Assembly (NCBI GenBank): GCA_027604685.1
Contig: JADHYX010000006.1
Location: 78,570 to 142,569 of the forward strand
Length of the DNA: 64,000 nucleotides
Reading direction: 5' to 3'
Source: Lobulomyces angularis
Lineage: Eukaryota; Chytridiomycota; Chytridiomycetes; Lobulomycetales; Lobulomycetaceae
Position 1 is the first letter of the stretch. Each line of letters opens with the position of its first letter. A program made the translations under genes and the position numbers. Shown piece by piece: positions 1 through 12,885 of the stretch. Below the pieces are notes generated by a model. The model had not been told where the DNA came from. It made no database searches and was given only the letters and a program-made list of their open reading frames with translations.

Positions 1-3000
1 TCATTTCATTTTGATGTTTTCTCTGTAGAATGTCAAGTTGATTTTTAAAATTATCTATTTCTTGTTGTAAGTTTTTATTGAGCTGTTCTTTTTTCTCTAA
101 TTCCGACTCAAATTCCGTTCCTGAATAATATTAATTGTTATGTAAACTAGAAGTATAAGCAATTGACATACTTATTAAGTCAGATAAAGCGGTTTCATCA
201 ACTTGTAGTCTATCAAGGCTGTCTTTTTGTTTCTTAATAGTATTCTCCTAAAATAATAACTTTATACAAAAAAAAAATTATTTGGATTATTTACTTTTGC
301 TTGCTTAGAGTGTTGTAAAATTAACACTTCTTTTTCTAATTCCATATTTCTCTCCTCGCAAGTCTTCAATTCGTTTTTTGTTTTTAAAATTTTATCGAGA
401 GCTTGACGATGAGAATCCCTTAATTCTTTCAGTTCTTCACTTTGCTCCTGTCTTAATTTTTCTAATTCCAATCTGTGCCTTCTCTCGACTTCGCTGTTTC
501 CGCTACCAGATTCACTTTCTAGACGCTGTATAATCATTTCTATTTCTGAATCTCTTTCTTTTAACAGTTTTTCTTTGAAAGTTTTCTATTGTTTTTAAGG
601 TGTGAAAAATTCAAATTCTTTATTTTTATTACTTCTCTGCATCTAATTTCTCCTTCTTGCTTTTCCATGTACTGCTTCTGCCAATCTTCCTTCTGTGCCA
701 TCAGCTTTTCTTGTAATGCATGAAGCTATATTGATAAAATAACCAGTATTAGTGTGGTTCTTTCCTTGAAAAATTTTACTTCGTCTTGGTGTCTTTTTCT
801 CATGTTTTCGGAATTTTTATCATTTTCTAATCTTAACTCTGCCAGTTCGTTTCTTAAACCCTCTACAATATTTTTCAATCTCGATTCTTCTGTCCTTCTT
901 TCCTCCTTTGCTATTTCACTGCTTATTTGCTTTTGCTCATTGAATTCCGATAAAAGTTTTCGCTTTTGTTGTTGAAACTGAAAAAATATAAATAATCAAG
1001 TAGAATATTAGTTATAATTACTTCCATTTCGTCCCTCTCTAGTTGTTTTTGATATCTTTGCCTTGCAAATTCCCTCTCTTCTTCACAAGCTTTTTGTCGT
1101 TCTCCAACAATCCTATCACGAACGTTTGCTAGTTGACGTTGATGCTGGTCAATTAGTAGATCTTTCTCTTTTGAAAATTCATCCCGAAGTTTTTCTTCTA
1201 ACTGTCTCAGTTGCAGTTTATGATGCTACAAAATTACAAATTAAATTACTTAATTTTAGGAATACCGCCAGCATTCTTTGAATTTCTGGTTCTAATCCTT
1301 TCACCGTTTGATCTTTGATCAACTTTGTTTTTTCACTAATCCATTTATCTCGTTTAACTTTTTCCGTAGCTTGCCAAAGTTCCTTCTGTTGCTTTATTTC
1401 TTTCAGATGTTGTTCTTCAATACTTTTGCACTTTCAGAAATATTAAAATATATTTTTCATACAAAACAGCATGTATGTACCTTTTCTTTGAAACCTTTTT
1501 CTATTTGCTTTACTTCTTCTGTTAAATTTTCACATTTTTTTCCTAAATCGTCTTTTTCTAATAATAATTTATCAATGAAACCTAAATGTCTTTTAATGAT
1601 GGTTTCATATTCTTTCTTTTGTAAGCTAGTTTTAGATTTTAAGTCCTTTTTGCTGAAGTTAATTTAGCATCAAAAAATACAAAATAGAATTTAATTTAAT
1701 TATACTATTGATTTGCATTTTCTTTATTTTCTTCTTTCAGTCTCTTAATTTCAGTTTTAAAAGCAAGTATAGTCTGAGTTTTTTCTTCTAGTTCCAATTG
1801 CTGCCCAATGATTTTTGCTTTAACCCCATCAAAGACGGCAGCTACAACAAGAATTATATGAAAAGAAGAAAAAAAAGTAACACTGCTACCTGTTCCAAAA
1901 CTACTTGCCTTATAACTGTGAAATATAATTTAACTAAAATTAAAAATTTCATAAAACATACGGTTCGGTAAATGCATCAGCGTTAATTGACGTAGCATTC
2001 TTTTCTATTACTAACTTACTTTTTTTTTTTTGATCATCATCTTCAACGTTTTTTAAAAATCCTAAAATCCTTTCAATTCTTTCGTTTGTTTGCTCTTCCT
2101 GTATCAAACTCTGGCTATAATTGGAATCTGCTTCTAAATTTTCTTCTTTGCTTTCTGTGGAATAAGATGAAACACTTTCGTTTTTTGTGTCTGTACGCGA
2201 TCTGGATTTGACACATGAGTTTACATTTGTCTTACTGCGATTTTCCCAAGTGGAATCTGCGGAAACTTTATTCGAAATTGTGGACGAAGTTTTGGTAGAA
2301 TCGCTTGTACAAGTTCTACTGCGAACTTTAAGGTTTTTTAGGCTTTTATTGGATGTATACTCATTAATTACTGGTTTATTTGATTCAAAACAAAATTTGC
2401 CTTCGGCTTGCATTGTTGTCAATTTTTTCGTTGCTTCAGGTTTAAATCTAATATCGCTATTTATTTCTTTAGCATTCTGTGCTCTGCAAAACAAATTTAA
2501 GAAAAGACAAAGTCGAAACTTCAGTTTACCTTATAGATTGCACGCTTTCTGTATCTGAAAGTTTTTCTCCAATAATTGAATCCACATGTGCTACCTTATC
2601 CTCCTTACAAGGAATCTCTGTAAAATTTATTTGGGAATACCTACAATAATATTTTAGAGCTGCAATGCGTATAATAAGCTACCTTGGTGAAGGTATATTC
2701 TTACAACCCGGAGGGAGAGAATCCCCTCCAGGCTTTCTTGTAACTGTATTATGATAAGAGTTTTCATTAATGCTATTCAAACTATCTTCCCATTCATTAA
2801 TTGTTGAAGTTCCACTGAGTGCATTTCCAAGCGGGATGTCGTAGTCACTTTTCTTTATTTTGGTAGTGCTGTAATGTGATTGCAAAGTGTGACTTTCTTG
2901 TAAGTTGTCAAAGCATACTTCTTCGAAAAAATTTTTACTACCATTTAACTCTAAAGTAGTTAACTCAATTTCCGCATTTCCATCACTTCCTTGAATAATG

Positions 3001-3813
3001 CAATCTTTATCAGCGAGTTCGCTGTTTTTCCACTCTCGTTTATTGATATCTTGTTGAAGATTGGAATTTAAGTTGTGTTTAACGTTACTAAAGCTTTCAT
3101 TTTTTCCTAAAACCCAATTGTATACTTGCTGAACATTGTCATTAGAAAATTCTTCATGTTTTGGCTGCGATTTTTCCTTACATAAATCTGTGAAATCGAG
3201 ATAATTTTCGCTTTGATCTTCTTGCAGTTCAATTAAAGTTTCCATGCTAGAATTTTCAGATTTATGTCGAAGAAATTCTTTTAATAGCTCCTACGATTTA
3301 ATATATAAGTATTATAATTTAAGTAATATAGCTGATTTTGATTACATCTTTTACTCGTTTTGCACTATCTTCCCGTCTTTTCTTTACAATATCTTTATTT
3401 GTTAGTGTACTATTTACCTCCGTACAAGGTTGGAATTTTTGCCTTAATTTTTTCCAGTTCGATACTTCTCCAATCTTCATATTACTGGTTTGCTGTTGTA
3501 TGACTGAACTTATCAAGTTTTTTCTTTTCAAAATAATATTTCTATACCACACTTGAATTTTTTTTGCATTTGAATCCAAAATCGAGAGAAAATCTGAACC
3601 GACTTCACGTAATATTTTGTTGTTGTTTACAGATGGTCCTTGTTTTGAAATAGAAAACGACTTAAATTTTTTGTTGCTTTGGGGTATTTTATTTTTTGCT
3701 TTTATGGGTATATTGCCAGTGCCTTTTCTTGTTGTATTTAATTTGGAATTTTTACTCTCTGTTTTAGTTGAAGTCGAATTTGTTACTAAGAATGAAACGC
3801 TGGTTTTTTTCAT
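1..3813 (-). CDS. CEP131: CEP131/AZI1-like centriolar coiled-coil protein (C-terminus beyond window)
   Basis: Multi-exon gene; ATG at 3811-3813, coding continues past base 1. The first exon encodes a basic, Ser/Asn-rich stretch followed by an IQ-like motif (AKKIQVWYRNIILKRK, about residues 88-103). The splice near 3293-3342 joins RVKD to ELLKEFLRH, and further polar low-complexity exons follow to about 1950. From about 1850 down to 1 the exons are almost pure Glu/Lys/Gln/Leu coiled coil. The exon at 291-585 carries MIIQRLESE and repeated LEKLRQEQ/LKELRDSHR patterns, which match the C-terminal coiled coil of animal CEP131 as I recall it. CEP131 acts at centriolar satellites and the basal body in ciliogenesis. 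IQ then coiled coil, in the right order, is the main support; coiled-coil likeness alone would be weak. Introns are about 40-60 nt. Confidence 0.68.
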
Positions 3814-4072
3814 AATGGTTTCTTTTGTTTATAATTTTAAACCCCGAAAAAGTAAACGCGAAAAATTTTACAAAGCTGTTTTCCATTCAAAAACTACCTA
3901 TTGTGGCTGTTTTTGGTTTTAAAAATCTATTACTAACAAATAGTAGCGAAATCTTATGAATTAATGCAACATTGCTGCAATTTTTTGTTGCAAATAAAAA
4001 ACCATTTAAAAAGTTATTTTAATTATATAAGAATTAAAAAAAATAGTTTTCAGAGAAAAAGAGCTATATAAA

Positions 4073-6682
4073 TTAGGAAGTTTTCGTTTTTAAATCGAAC
4101 ATGGTATTAAAACGAGAACCTGGCCTAGAAAAGTATATAGTATCAAGTAAATTTAAGGATTTTCCTCCTAAATTTAACATCCCTAAGTATCCGTTTGACG
4201 TAACCCTTATGCTATGGAGATATTAAAACAAATACAAGTAAAAAAAAACTTACTAATGACAAAATATGGCTATCACTTGAAAAACGTTATTCCTTTTGGG
4301 ATACACATCCCATATAGTTTTACCTTCTACAACTAAATTATAATGCGGGGGTAATTTTGAATAATGTCTGATTTGTATACTTTTCGATGGATCTAAAAAA
4401 GTGCTCAATTTAACATTTAAAGTTATATTCAATTTAAAGTTCCTTACCTGGCTTTGAATCAACGCTTAAAAAATATTTGCTTAAAAATGGGTGTGAACCT
4501 AACATTGCACTATTTTCTCCTGGCATACTCGCGTCCAAAAATGTACAAAATAAACTCATTAACAATTGAGCATCAGTGGGGAAGAGATCACTGTTGAAGG
4601 GTCTATTTAAGTAGCTTCCACCAGAGTTCCAGTTAAAAGACGATAAGCATCCACCTTGAGCCAAATCTTTAGTGTATTAACAACAAATTCAAGAAATAGT
4701 GATTTATAGGCATACCATTTATTCTATTGACTATGTAGCCCCTGCAAGATGAATCAAAAACACACAAATAATTTTCTAACTTAAATCTTTCTTGCACTAC
4801 TGGCAACTATGTGAGACATAAATCATTTTTTTTATTTATAATGAAAAATTACATGAAAATATCTTTGGGCAAGTTCTGAGAAGCTGCCAATTTTGGCGTT
4901 AGTTTGATTCGCGGGCATTTGAGCCTGACTAGATCCAAATAAACTACTCTTTGGGGCCAAGGCGTTGCCAACACCAAATAAACTGCTAGCAGCTGGATGT
5001 TTTGTTGGTGAAATGGAACTATTTGAGGTAGTACTAGAGACCAGTCCAGTGCAACAATGTAAACAATTAAACTCGGAAATATTATTCGCCTTAAATTCAG
5101 AATCCACCACTTCAATTCGCTTGGAGAGCGGTACTATAACTTTTAACGACAACCACTACAATTTCATCCAAATTAATTTTTTATAGTAAAACTGTTTACT
5201 TACTCTCCTAATTCCTTCTGTCCATTCATCAATTACATCATGAATATTTAATTCCTTCAAAACCTATTTTTCAAATATTAACCCAGATTTTTTTCTCAAG
5301 TCTTACATCACTAGGATCTTTCACAACCAATCCACCTTCGACTCTCTCCTTTATTACAATACCGCTATTTAATCTTTTGGCAGACATAAACTTTGGTAAG
5401 TTAGTTGCATTTTTCGAAGCAAATTGAGCTATAGTGTTAAAAAAGGAATTTTCCTTCTGTTTATCTTGATAGGTGGCGTGGGGCAACACTTTAATAGATA
5501 TAAGTTAATGAAAATTCATTTCTAAACTATACTTTGAGGCTCCGATTCTGCAAATAAATTCTCCAGCTCTCTTTGGTCTGTTATTGGTTTATTATCAGAA
5601 CTTGCTGAAAGAAAAAAAATTTAAAGAATTTAGAGAATGTAAATATATTACGAGATGCTCCAACAAAGACAGTGAAAACCGAAGGACTTTTTAATGGGGT
5701 TTGTTGTATAAATTTATTTATTGAAGTAGAAACATTTTGCTTTGACAATGGCGAGGAGGCTACTTTTCTTTGAGAAAGTATATTCGGAGTTTCCGATAGA
5801 GTTTTTCTTGGAGATTTTACCTATGTAAATAAAAAATATTAGCTATTGATACTTTCAATACTAACTGGTGAATGTCTTGGAGGTTTAACTTCAGTTGACA
5901 CTAAATCTTTGATAAAGTTGCGTTTTTGGTTTGCGGTAACTTCTTTTGAATTTTTGACAAAGAACTCAATACTGCTAGATTGCTTTGGTGAATACGACGC
6001 ACTTCGTGTGTTTTCTGCGTTACTACAAATGAACGATGCTAATTAAGAAATTTAAAAACGTTAAAAAAGTTACCCGGATAACAAAAATTTCAGTAAATTC
6101 AAAGATAAATTTAGTATCAATAGTGTAAAAATTATTCTATCCACATAAAAGTAACCTTTTTTTAAATTAATTGTCAACGCCTTTGTTGCTGTAAGGTGCT
6201 TTGATAGCGATTGGCAAATTTTTCTAAATTTGGTTAAATACTTAACGTTAAAAAAAGTAAAAATAAGGCACTTCTTACGTTTCCCATGTACATTTGTAGT
6301 AAACATATAAAACTAGAGAAAGGAAATTGTAGATTCCAAAATTTTTATCCTCAAAAGTGTATTGATTAACCCAAATATTATTTAAGGAAGGATGAAACCA
6401 AACTCCAAAATGAAACTTTTCATTTTTAGTTGAAGAAACGGCGGGGTCTTCTTTGTTTAAAACTAACCTTTCAGTGGAATTCTCAATTGAAGGACTGAGA
6501 TCATTATTATAAGGAGATCTATTGCTATTATCTTGCTGCAACTGCTGTAAAGGTGAAGATCTCCTATTCATAAAATCACGTTCCTTGAGATCATTGGGAC
6601 TAAAATGACTCGGTATACGATATTGGTTACCTTGTTGCTTAATAGGTGTTGCGAAAGGAGAACGAGTTTCTGAGGGATTCAT
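4073..6682 (-). CDS. TMEM209: TMEM209-like nuclear-envelope membrane protein
   Basis: At least eight exons. The C-terminal part is diagnostic: AQGGCLSSFNWNSGG, then LMSLFCTFLDASMPGE, then LPPHYNLVVEGKTIWDVYP and RNNVFQVIAIF, and after the last intron (about 4221-4250) GYLGMLNLGGKSLNLL. Each block aligns in order with human TMEM209 (cytochrome b561 N-terminal family, Pfam PF09786). The first exons encode two hydrophobic segments (near 6285-6320 and 6085-6130), matching the two N-terminal membrane spans, followed by a Ser/Thr-rich linker. I chose MNPSETRSPF at 6682 because Ser/Pro-rich sequence starts there; an upstream in-frame ATG at 6772 is possible. Human TMEM209 sits at the nuclear envelope and binds Nup205; the role here is inferred. 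Confidence 0.82.
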
Positions 6683-6989
6683 GATGTAAATTGGAAAGTA
6701 CGTAGATTTAAATATTTGAATTTTTTCGAAATCCATTAAGTATGGTTTTGTGATATTATAAAATTCTAACAAGCATTAAGAACCTGAACTAGTTTTTCAA
6801 TTAATAATTTAAAAATTTGATTTTATCGTTTATAAAAATACATAGATTTTACTACACATTGTATTCATCGAGAATAAACTCCATTTTCAATTGACACAAT
6901 GCATAATTCAATATTTTAAAAAATATATTTTTTTTGAAAAAAGTTTCATTGCAATAAAGTAAAATTAAAAAATTTAAAAGAAAAAAAAA
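6683..6989. other. AT-rich intergenic spacer
   Basis: Between the start of the TMEM209-like gene and the stop of the RhoGDI gene, both on the minus strand. It is nearly all A and T with homopolymer runs. It should hold the TMEM209 promoter and RhoGDI polyadenylation signals, but I see no distinct motif. Confidence 0.6.
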
Positions 6990-7805
6990 TTAATCCCAAT
7001 CTTTCTTAATATCAAAACTCCAAGAAAATTCTAAGTGTGGATGAAGGTCATCATCAATAAATCTACTTTTAACGTCATAATGGCCTCTAGCTAACATCCC
7101 TGAAGGAGCTTCTTCAGGTAAAAATTTTTTTTCATAGGGAGTAGGTGACGGCCCATAACTTCCCAGCATTTCTTCCATTTTATCCACTAAAAATAAGGTT
7201 AGTTACTACAAAAATACTAAGTTATGAAAAGCTTACTTTTAATTCCTTTACGCTTGACAACATGAATGTATTTTAATCCAGAAATAACATCATTATTCAC
7301 TCTGATAAATAAAAATAAATCGAAAATATAAAAAATTATTACTTAAATTTAACCTTCAAGCGATATTCAACTCCTTCCTTAATTGTCATCTGCTGTTTCT
7401 TCAATGCTTCGATATGCTCTTCATAACATTAATTTTTTAAGTAGAAAAAATTTACCCGCAGTTGAGAGCTCAATAACGACATCAGGCCGCCCGGCTACCT
7501 CCATTGCCAAAGAAAGAATAACAACTTTGCGACTGTCTCCACCTTTTACAAAATTTAGAAAGCAAATAAAAAGTAAGCTTAAACCTGCGGTGGTAGTAGC
7601 ACTAGCCGTGAGACCTAGCGACTCTTTCCATTTGCGAAGAGATTCTGGAAAAAAAATTGAAATTAAGCAAAGATCAATGTTTTTTACCATCCCCTGCATC
7701 CAGCTGGGCAAGTTCCTCAGCCGTTTTTTTTACTCCAGCTTTATAACCTGTAGTTGCAGATGGGTTTAAATCATCAGTGCTTTCACTTATGTTTGGGTTT
7801 GACAT
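6990..7805 (-). CDS. RDI1: Rho GDP-dissociation inhibitor
   Basis: About five exons, near 190 residues, the usual RhoGDI length. The N-terminus has YKAGVKKTAEELAQLDAGD followed by ESLRKWKESLGL, the regulatory arm that binds Rho switch regions. Downstream come the immunoglobulin-fold blocks: VVILSLAMEVAGRPD, then MTIKEGVEYRLKVKF, then ISGLKYIHVVKRKGI. The last exon carries EMLGSYGPSPTPYEKKFLPE, EEAPSGMLARGHYDVKSRFIDDD and a final LEFSWSFDIKKDWD, all family hallmarks. It extracts prenylated Rho GTPases from membranes and holds them GDP-bound in the cytosol. Start MSNPNISES is the only suitable ATG. It is divergently arranged with the PhoD-like gene. Confidence 0.95.
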
Positions 7806-8361
7806 CTTAACTAGAGAACTTTTTTTTAATACATTAAATAAACAAAAAATTGCATAATGTAAAGGATAAAACTGATTTTCATACTATTAATCAATTTCAA
7901 AATTTATTTGATTAAATGTGAAAGTTAATTTTTTTTAAAACGTTCAATGATTTAATGTTATTATTTTAATACAAAATAATATTTTAATTAAATGTATTAC
8001 AAAAAAAAGTATGCTCCAAAATCAAAAAACAGATTAGTATCAGCTATAACATATCAGTGAAGATCAGCATTGAAGTATCAGTCAAATTCTATGGCAAATC
8101 TGCATTGAACGGCGTAATTTAAAATATATGAATTTGAAACTTGTTTGTTAAACGCCTTAACATTTTTCAACAACAAACCTTCCGATATATATTAAAAATT
8201 GGAGTTCCAACATTTTATAATCGCATCTTAATTTCAATCGAGCGATATTACTTATTCAGACAAATATTTTTCTTTTTGGATAAAAATATAGCATAAACAA
8301 AATTTTCCTTTCCTTTTCAAAAAATTTCTTCACGCAAAATTTAAAAACATTTTTAAAAATT
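7806..8361. promoter_or_regulatory. Divergent promoter region
   Basis: A 556-bp AT-rich gap between the outward-facing starts of RhoGDI (minus) and the PhoD-like gene (plus), so it must carry both promoters. A somewhat less A/T-biased stretch at 8030-8110 is the only compositional feature; no named motif is clear. Confidence 0.5.
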
Positions 8362-10685
8362 ATGCCAATTATGCCAATTAATACCAAGAATAATCTTGTG
8401 TCTGGTACAATATTTCCGGATTATGGGCATCCACTTTCACAAAGCTGCAGTATGTATTTCTTATTTTTTAATATTATCTGTTTCTGTATTAGATGAAAAG
8501 ATTGAAATCGAAAACTCTCAGTTGACTGAAAAAATTGAATTTATTGGACCCTTTTTGAAATATGTTGGTACGGATTCTGCGAAATTTAATTGGCTTGGTT
8601 CAGTTTTAATTATTACCAAGGAACTTTTTCGTTCTCCTACACTTACAGTTTTTCAACCAAACAATGTTGACTTTACTATTCACATAGAGGGATTTTTACT
8701 TGATCATGGTTATCACGCATTGCGAGATAAATGTTTTTGGAGGTATTTTTTTGTATGTTACTTCTTGTGACCGTTAATTTTGAAAAGATTTGACTTGCGA
8801 GTCCCTTTGGGTCCAGAAAGCAGTGATGTTGAATACGGTTATTATGTTAACGATGAGAAAACTGCTTTTAACTCGTTTTATGTGGCTGGAAGAAAAACAA
8901 AATTCTGGAATTGGTCTTTTTACAGTTGCAACGGTTTTAATGGCTTAAGTGAGGAAGCAAAACAAGAAATTGAGGGAGTTACTCCACTATGGAGAGATGT
9001 GTAAGGTTTTTTTAATTTTATTTACTAATTTATTTTTAAAATGAAACGTTACTAATGCAGCATGTTTCGTCATGCTCAAAAACCAATGCACGTCATGATA
9101 GGTGGTGGAGACCAAGTATATGCGGATCAAGTTTGGACAAAGCACAATAAAATTAAAGAATGGCTGTCATTAAAAGGAAAACAAAATAGAGCCGAATATC
9201 CCTGGAGCAGAGAATTGGAGGATGAGATTAGCAGTTTTTATTACACACTGTATGTAACTTCTTGGGAAGACCAATATGTGAAAAGTATTATTTATATTTT
9301 TGACATTTAATCAATTTAGACGCTTTTGCGAGTATACCACAGGTTAACGTGTTGGATGATCATGATATTTGGGATGGATATGGTTAGTATCCTTATAAAT
9401 TTAGACAATTTCATATTTAACTTGCTTAAGGATCTTACCCAGAAATTTTATCAAATGCCAATGTCTATAAAGGATGTGGCAAAATTGCAATACAATTCTA
9501 TTTATTGTTTCAGCATCATACAACCATGGAAAGAGCCTCTATAGATGGATATTTTGGGAAAGGAAATGCAAGTTATAACTTTATTAGGGAGTTTGGACCG
9601 TCAACTGCGGTGCTCCTAGTGGATAGTAGATGTGAAAGAACTGTTGAGGAGGTGGTTTCGCAGGATTCATGGGAAATGATTTTTCGTGAGCTAAATAAAT
9701 TAACATGTCAACATTTAATTGTAGTAACAGGTACTTGCTGTTACTAAAATTATTATTGTTTAAAGTTTAGTGTAGGTGTTCCAGTTATTCATCCAAGGAT
9801 GAAGTGGGCTGAAACGCAGACCAAGAGATTTCACAAAGTTAAATTGTCATGCACCAGTTTTGCTAATGGGTATTAATAAATTTAATAAGATATTTTGCAA
9901 TTAACTATGGAGTTAGGGTAAAATCTAAAGTTCCTTTTTTGTCTGGTGGCGTGGAGTATATAAAAAAAAAATTAGGAAAAGGAGGTTTACTTAAACCACT
10001 GATAAATCAATTTGGTCTACCAGAGTTGGATGATGATCTTATGGATCACTGGACCCATCCAAATCATATTGTAGAAAGAAGAATGATGGTATGCTGTATC
10101 ACATACTCAACATTACTAATTTTTTACGGGAAGGTAGAAAAGTTACAAGAGATATCAAGGACGAATAAAGTTAGAGTTACATTTCTTGCAGGAGATGTGC
10201 ATTTGTGTACAGCTGGAAAGTTTTTTAACGCTGCATTTGAAGGTTCGCTGGATTGTCATTTGATGTACCAAGTAACTTCTTCCGCTATAGGTAGTTTTTT
10301 AGTTAATTATGAAAATTGAATGATGTTTTTTTATTTTAGGAAATGTTCCTCCGCCCAAAGTGGTGGTTGATATTACAGAAAAGCAAGGGAAAAAAACTCA
10401 TGAATTGAATTCCGAAACTTACGAGCGAATGATTCAGCTATTTCAAAAGGAAACCACTAAGTCGTTTCATAATGACTGTATGTTATATATCAATTCTAAT
10501 TGTTAAGTAATTTCATTTTAGCCGAAGCCGGGAAGTTTATTAAAAAAACCTGTATGCAAAGAAGAAACTATGCCCTTTTTAGCAACCAAGGAGATTATCT
10601 TTTTGTATCTTTCTTAGTGGAAAGCCTTGAAAAAGATCTTCCCACAATTGCTTACAATTTGCGGATCCCTCCAATAATGGGGTAA
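8362..10685 (+). CDS. PhoD-like metallophosphatase, fungal cytosolic type
   Basis: About ten exons. Starts MPIMPINTKNNL; the first intron (about 8453-8493) joins SQSC to NEKIEIEN, the second joins CFWR to FDLRVPLG. Metal-binding blocks of PhoD-type phosphatases appear in order: MIGGGDQVYADQVW (about 9090-9135), INVLDDHDIWDGYGS-like (9340-9390), FQHHTTMERAS (9506-9540) and FLAGDVHLCTAGKF (10180-10220). The LDDHDIWDG and GDVHL motifs are typical of the PhoD_2 (PF19050) fungal and oomycete branch. No signal peptide is seen, so a cytosolic phosphodiesterase or phosphatase is likely; the substrate is unknown. It ends LRIPPIMG. It converges with Rab4, 366 bp away. Confidence 0.85.
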
Positions 10686-11051
10686 ATTTAACAACGTAAT
10701 ATTATGTGCTTTGTGATAAAGGACATTAATATATCATAATTTTTTTTTTTTGGAATGTAGATCAAAATTATTAAATATAATAAAATAAAAAAAAAATAGC
10801 TCTTTTAATGTTAAATAGCAACACAGGTGAATCATGCAGTTAATTTTTTTAGTGTTTTCGATGTGAAAAGTTAGAATGCACTAAAATATTGTTATGATAG
10901 TCATGTTCTTTTATAAAAATCATTTGAATCTAAAACTATTACTATTTTATTTTACATTAATATTCCTTCGTATTACTCCCTTCTTACCAATAGACGAGTA
11001 AATTCTTGAAAAAGTGCACATATATAGATCCAACTAAAAATACACAGTTTT
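10686..11051. other. Convergent 3' spacer
   Basis: Holds the 3' ends of the PhoD-like (plus) and Rab4 (minus) genes. It contains AATAAA-like sequence near 10780 and A/T homopolymers, fitting polyadenylation signals for both; no gene is seen. Confidence 0.5.
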
Positions 11052-12003
11052 TTAACAACACTTAGATCTTGAACTATCAACTGGGACACCAGAAAAATTC
11101 CTTAATGCCAAGTCCCCAAAAGTTATGCCTACCAACATTAAAGTATTTTTAACTAAAAATTACCCGTCCCAATGTTGTTCGGATCTATCTCACCCGTTTC
11201 AATTTTAGATAAAATGGTTCTAGTAATTTTAAAAAATATTTCCTCTACCATTTCTCCTGTTAACGCTAAAACACATCAAAAAAAGTTTCTTTAAGCTTAA
11301 TATATACCTGAAGCTTCTAAAAACATTAAGTTGTTTACTTGAGCAAAATTGCTGGCTTCAATATATGACACTTCCCTATACTCCTCCAAATCCTTATAAC
11401 AAAAACATAAATGTTTTCTTTAATGATATTATTACAATAAAACTACAGTACCAGTTTGTTTCCCACTAATAACATCACAGCGTCCTTAGATGCTAAATTT
11501 CTGGCATCATCCAGCCAACTCTGAATCGATTTAAAGGAATTCATATCTGTGATATCTATAAATGCTTATTTTAGCCATGACTACCGTTATAAAAAGATTC
11601 ACCATATACTAGCAAACATCCAGCTGCTCCTATAAAAAGACTAAGTCTTTTGTAATTAGTGTGTTACCTCTCCAATAGGATTTTGTGACTGCTCTAAACC
11701 TTTCCTGTCCAGCACTATCCTTGAGAAAACTTAAAATACAAAATTTTATTTATCGGAAATTTACCCATATTTGCAGTTTAACAATTTTATTAGTTAAGTT
11801 AATAATTTTTGAGCCAAACTCAATTCCAACAGTGTGAACTGAAGCTGACTTTGATAGTTAAAATTATGTTAGCCGTTTAAAAATAGGTCGAAATTAGTTA
11901 ATACCTTAAATTTTCCATCAATAAATCTTCTCAGCAAACAACTTTTTCCCGAAGACATTGGACCAATAATTATAAACTTACAAAGTAAATCATGTGAAGA
12001 CAT
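11052..12003 (-). CDS. RAB4: Rab4-type small GTPase
   Basis: About eight short exons, around 200 residues. G-boxes are clear: P-loop [11 protein letters not shown], switch I region [19 protein letters not shown]3 [11 protein letters not shown]4 GNKLDLE, G5 EASAL. The stretch FGSKIINL...[23 protein letters not shown] and [16 protein letters not shown]...[12 protein letters not shown] follows Rab4 closely. The last exon gives [12 protein letters not shown] and ends in SKCC, a double geranylgeranylation motif. Rab4 drives rapid recycling from early endosomes. Two oddities: the P-loop has PMSS where Rab4 usually has NAGT, and G3 reads WDSAGQE rather than WDTAGQE. The start [10 protein letters not shown] sits eight residues ahead of the P-loop strand, as usual. 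Confidence 0.9.
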
Positions 12004-12885
12004 CAGACTTTTAATCTAGATGGTTAATTGATAATTTTTTCTTCTATGGTAAATATGATTGTATAATTGATGGTAATTGGAGTAGCTAATTGAGTTTGCT
12101 GATATTTGGAATTTTTTTCCAAGAATAATAAATAATCTCTCTATTTAATTATTTAATTATTTAAATGTGGAATGTATTAATTAGTTTTATTATTTAAATG
12201 CAGTATGTATTAAGTACTATTGTTTAAATCTCACAGAGTCTATAGTATCAATTAAATGCGAATTATACCGTTGAAATATTAAACAACTGCAGGTTATGAA
12301 ACTGAAAATATTAGTCCTTTTTTAACAGGAAATTAATTTGGTAAAAATTGGGTGAGTATTGTGACTGGAGTTGCTTTATCATATAAAGAAATTCTGAAGA
12401 TTTCTGAGCACTTTTGAGACTTTTATTGAAGCTAAATAATTGGCAGTGAGTAATTAAATTTCTATGATTTTTGAATGGACTGATCAATAAAAAATTTTTA
12501 AACATAGCCAAACTGGTTATAAATAAAGTTCATTTAAGTTCATTCAGTTTGAAATAATAAATAATGCAACACTTACATTTCGCGTTAATGTGTTACTAAT
12601 CAGTTAGAAAATTGAAAAAGAAGTATCTTATGTTATTATTTTTAAATTTTTCTCTGATTCTTCAACTTCACAAGTCATCTCACTTCTCTTAGTAAACATT
12701 AATAACTGCAAGTTAATCATATTTTAAACAAAATTTAAGTTTATTTTTTTTTAAAATTTGTTTAGAAGTTATAAATCTCCTTTTTTTTTTAGATATAATA
12801 GCGGTTTCATTTTAAAGCCCTTCATTTCATTGAATTTGAAAATTGACATTCACCAATAATTTATTTTCTTTTTTTTTAAAAAAAC
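12004..12885. promoter_or_regulatory. Divergent promoter region, AT-rich
   Basis: An 882-bp gap between Rab4 (minus) and the SET gene (plus). It includes two imperfect copies of an ATTATTTAAATG...GTATTAA element at about 12150-12180 and 12190-12215. I find no convincing coding stretch in either direction. Confidence 0.45.

Noticed and set aside
4101..4226. 41-codon plus-strand frame MVLKREPGLEKYIVSSKF
   Set aside because: It is antisense to the last TMEM209 exon, whose reading matches the family.
8396..8770. Plus-strand frame beginning MCLVQYFRIMGIHFHKAAV
   Set aside because: It reads through the first intron of the PhoD-like gene in the wrong frame; the spliced reading from 8362 is better.
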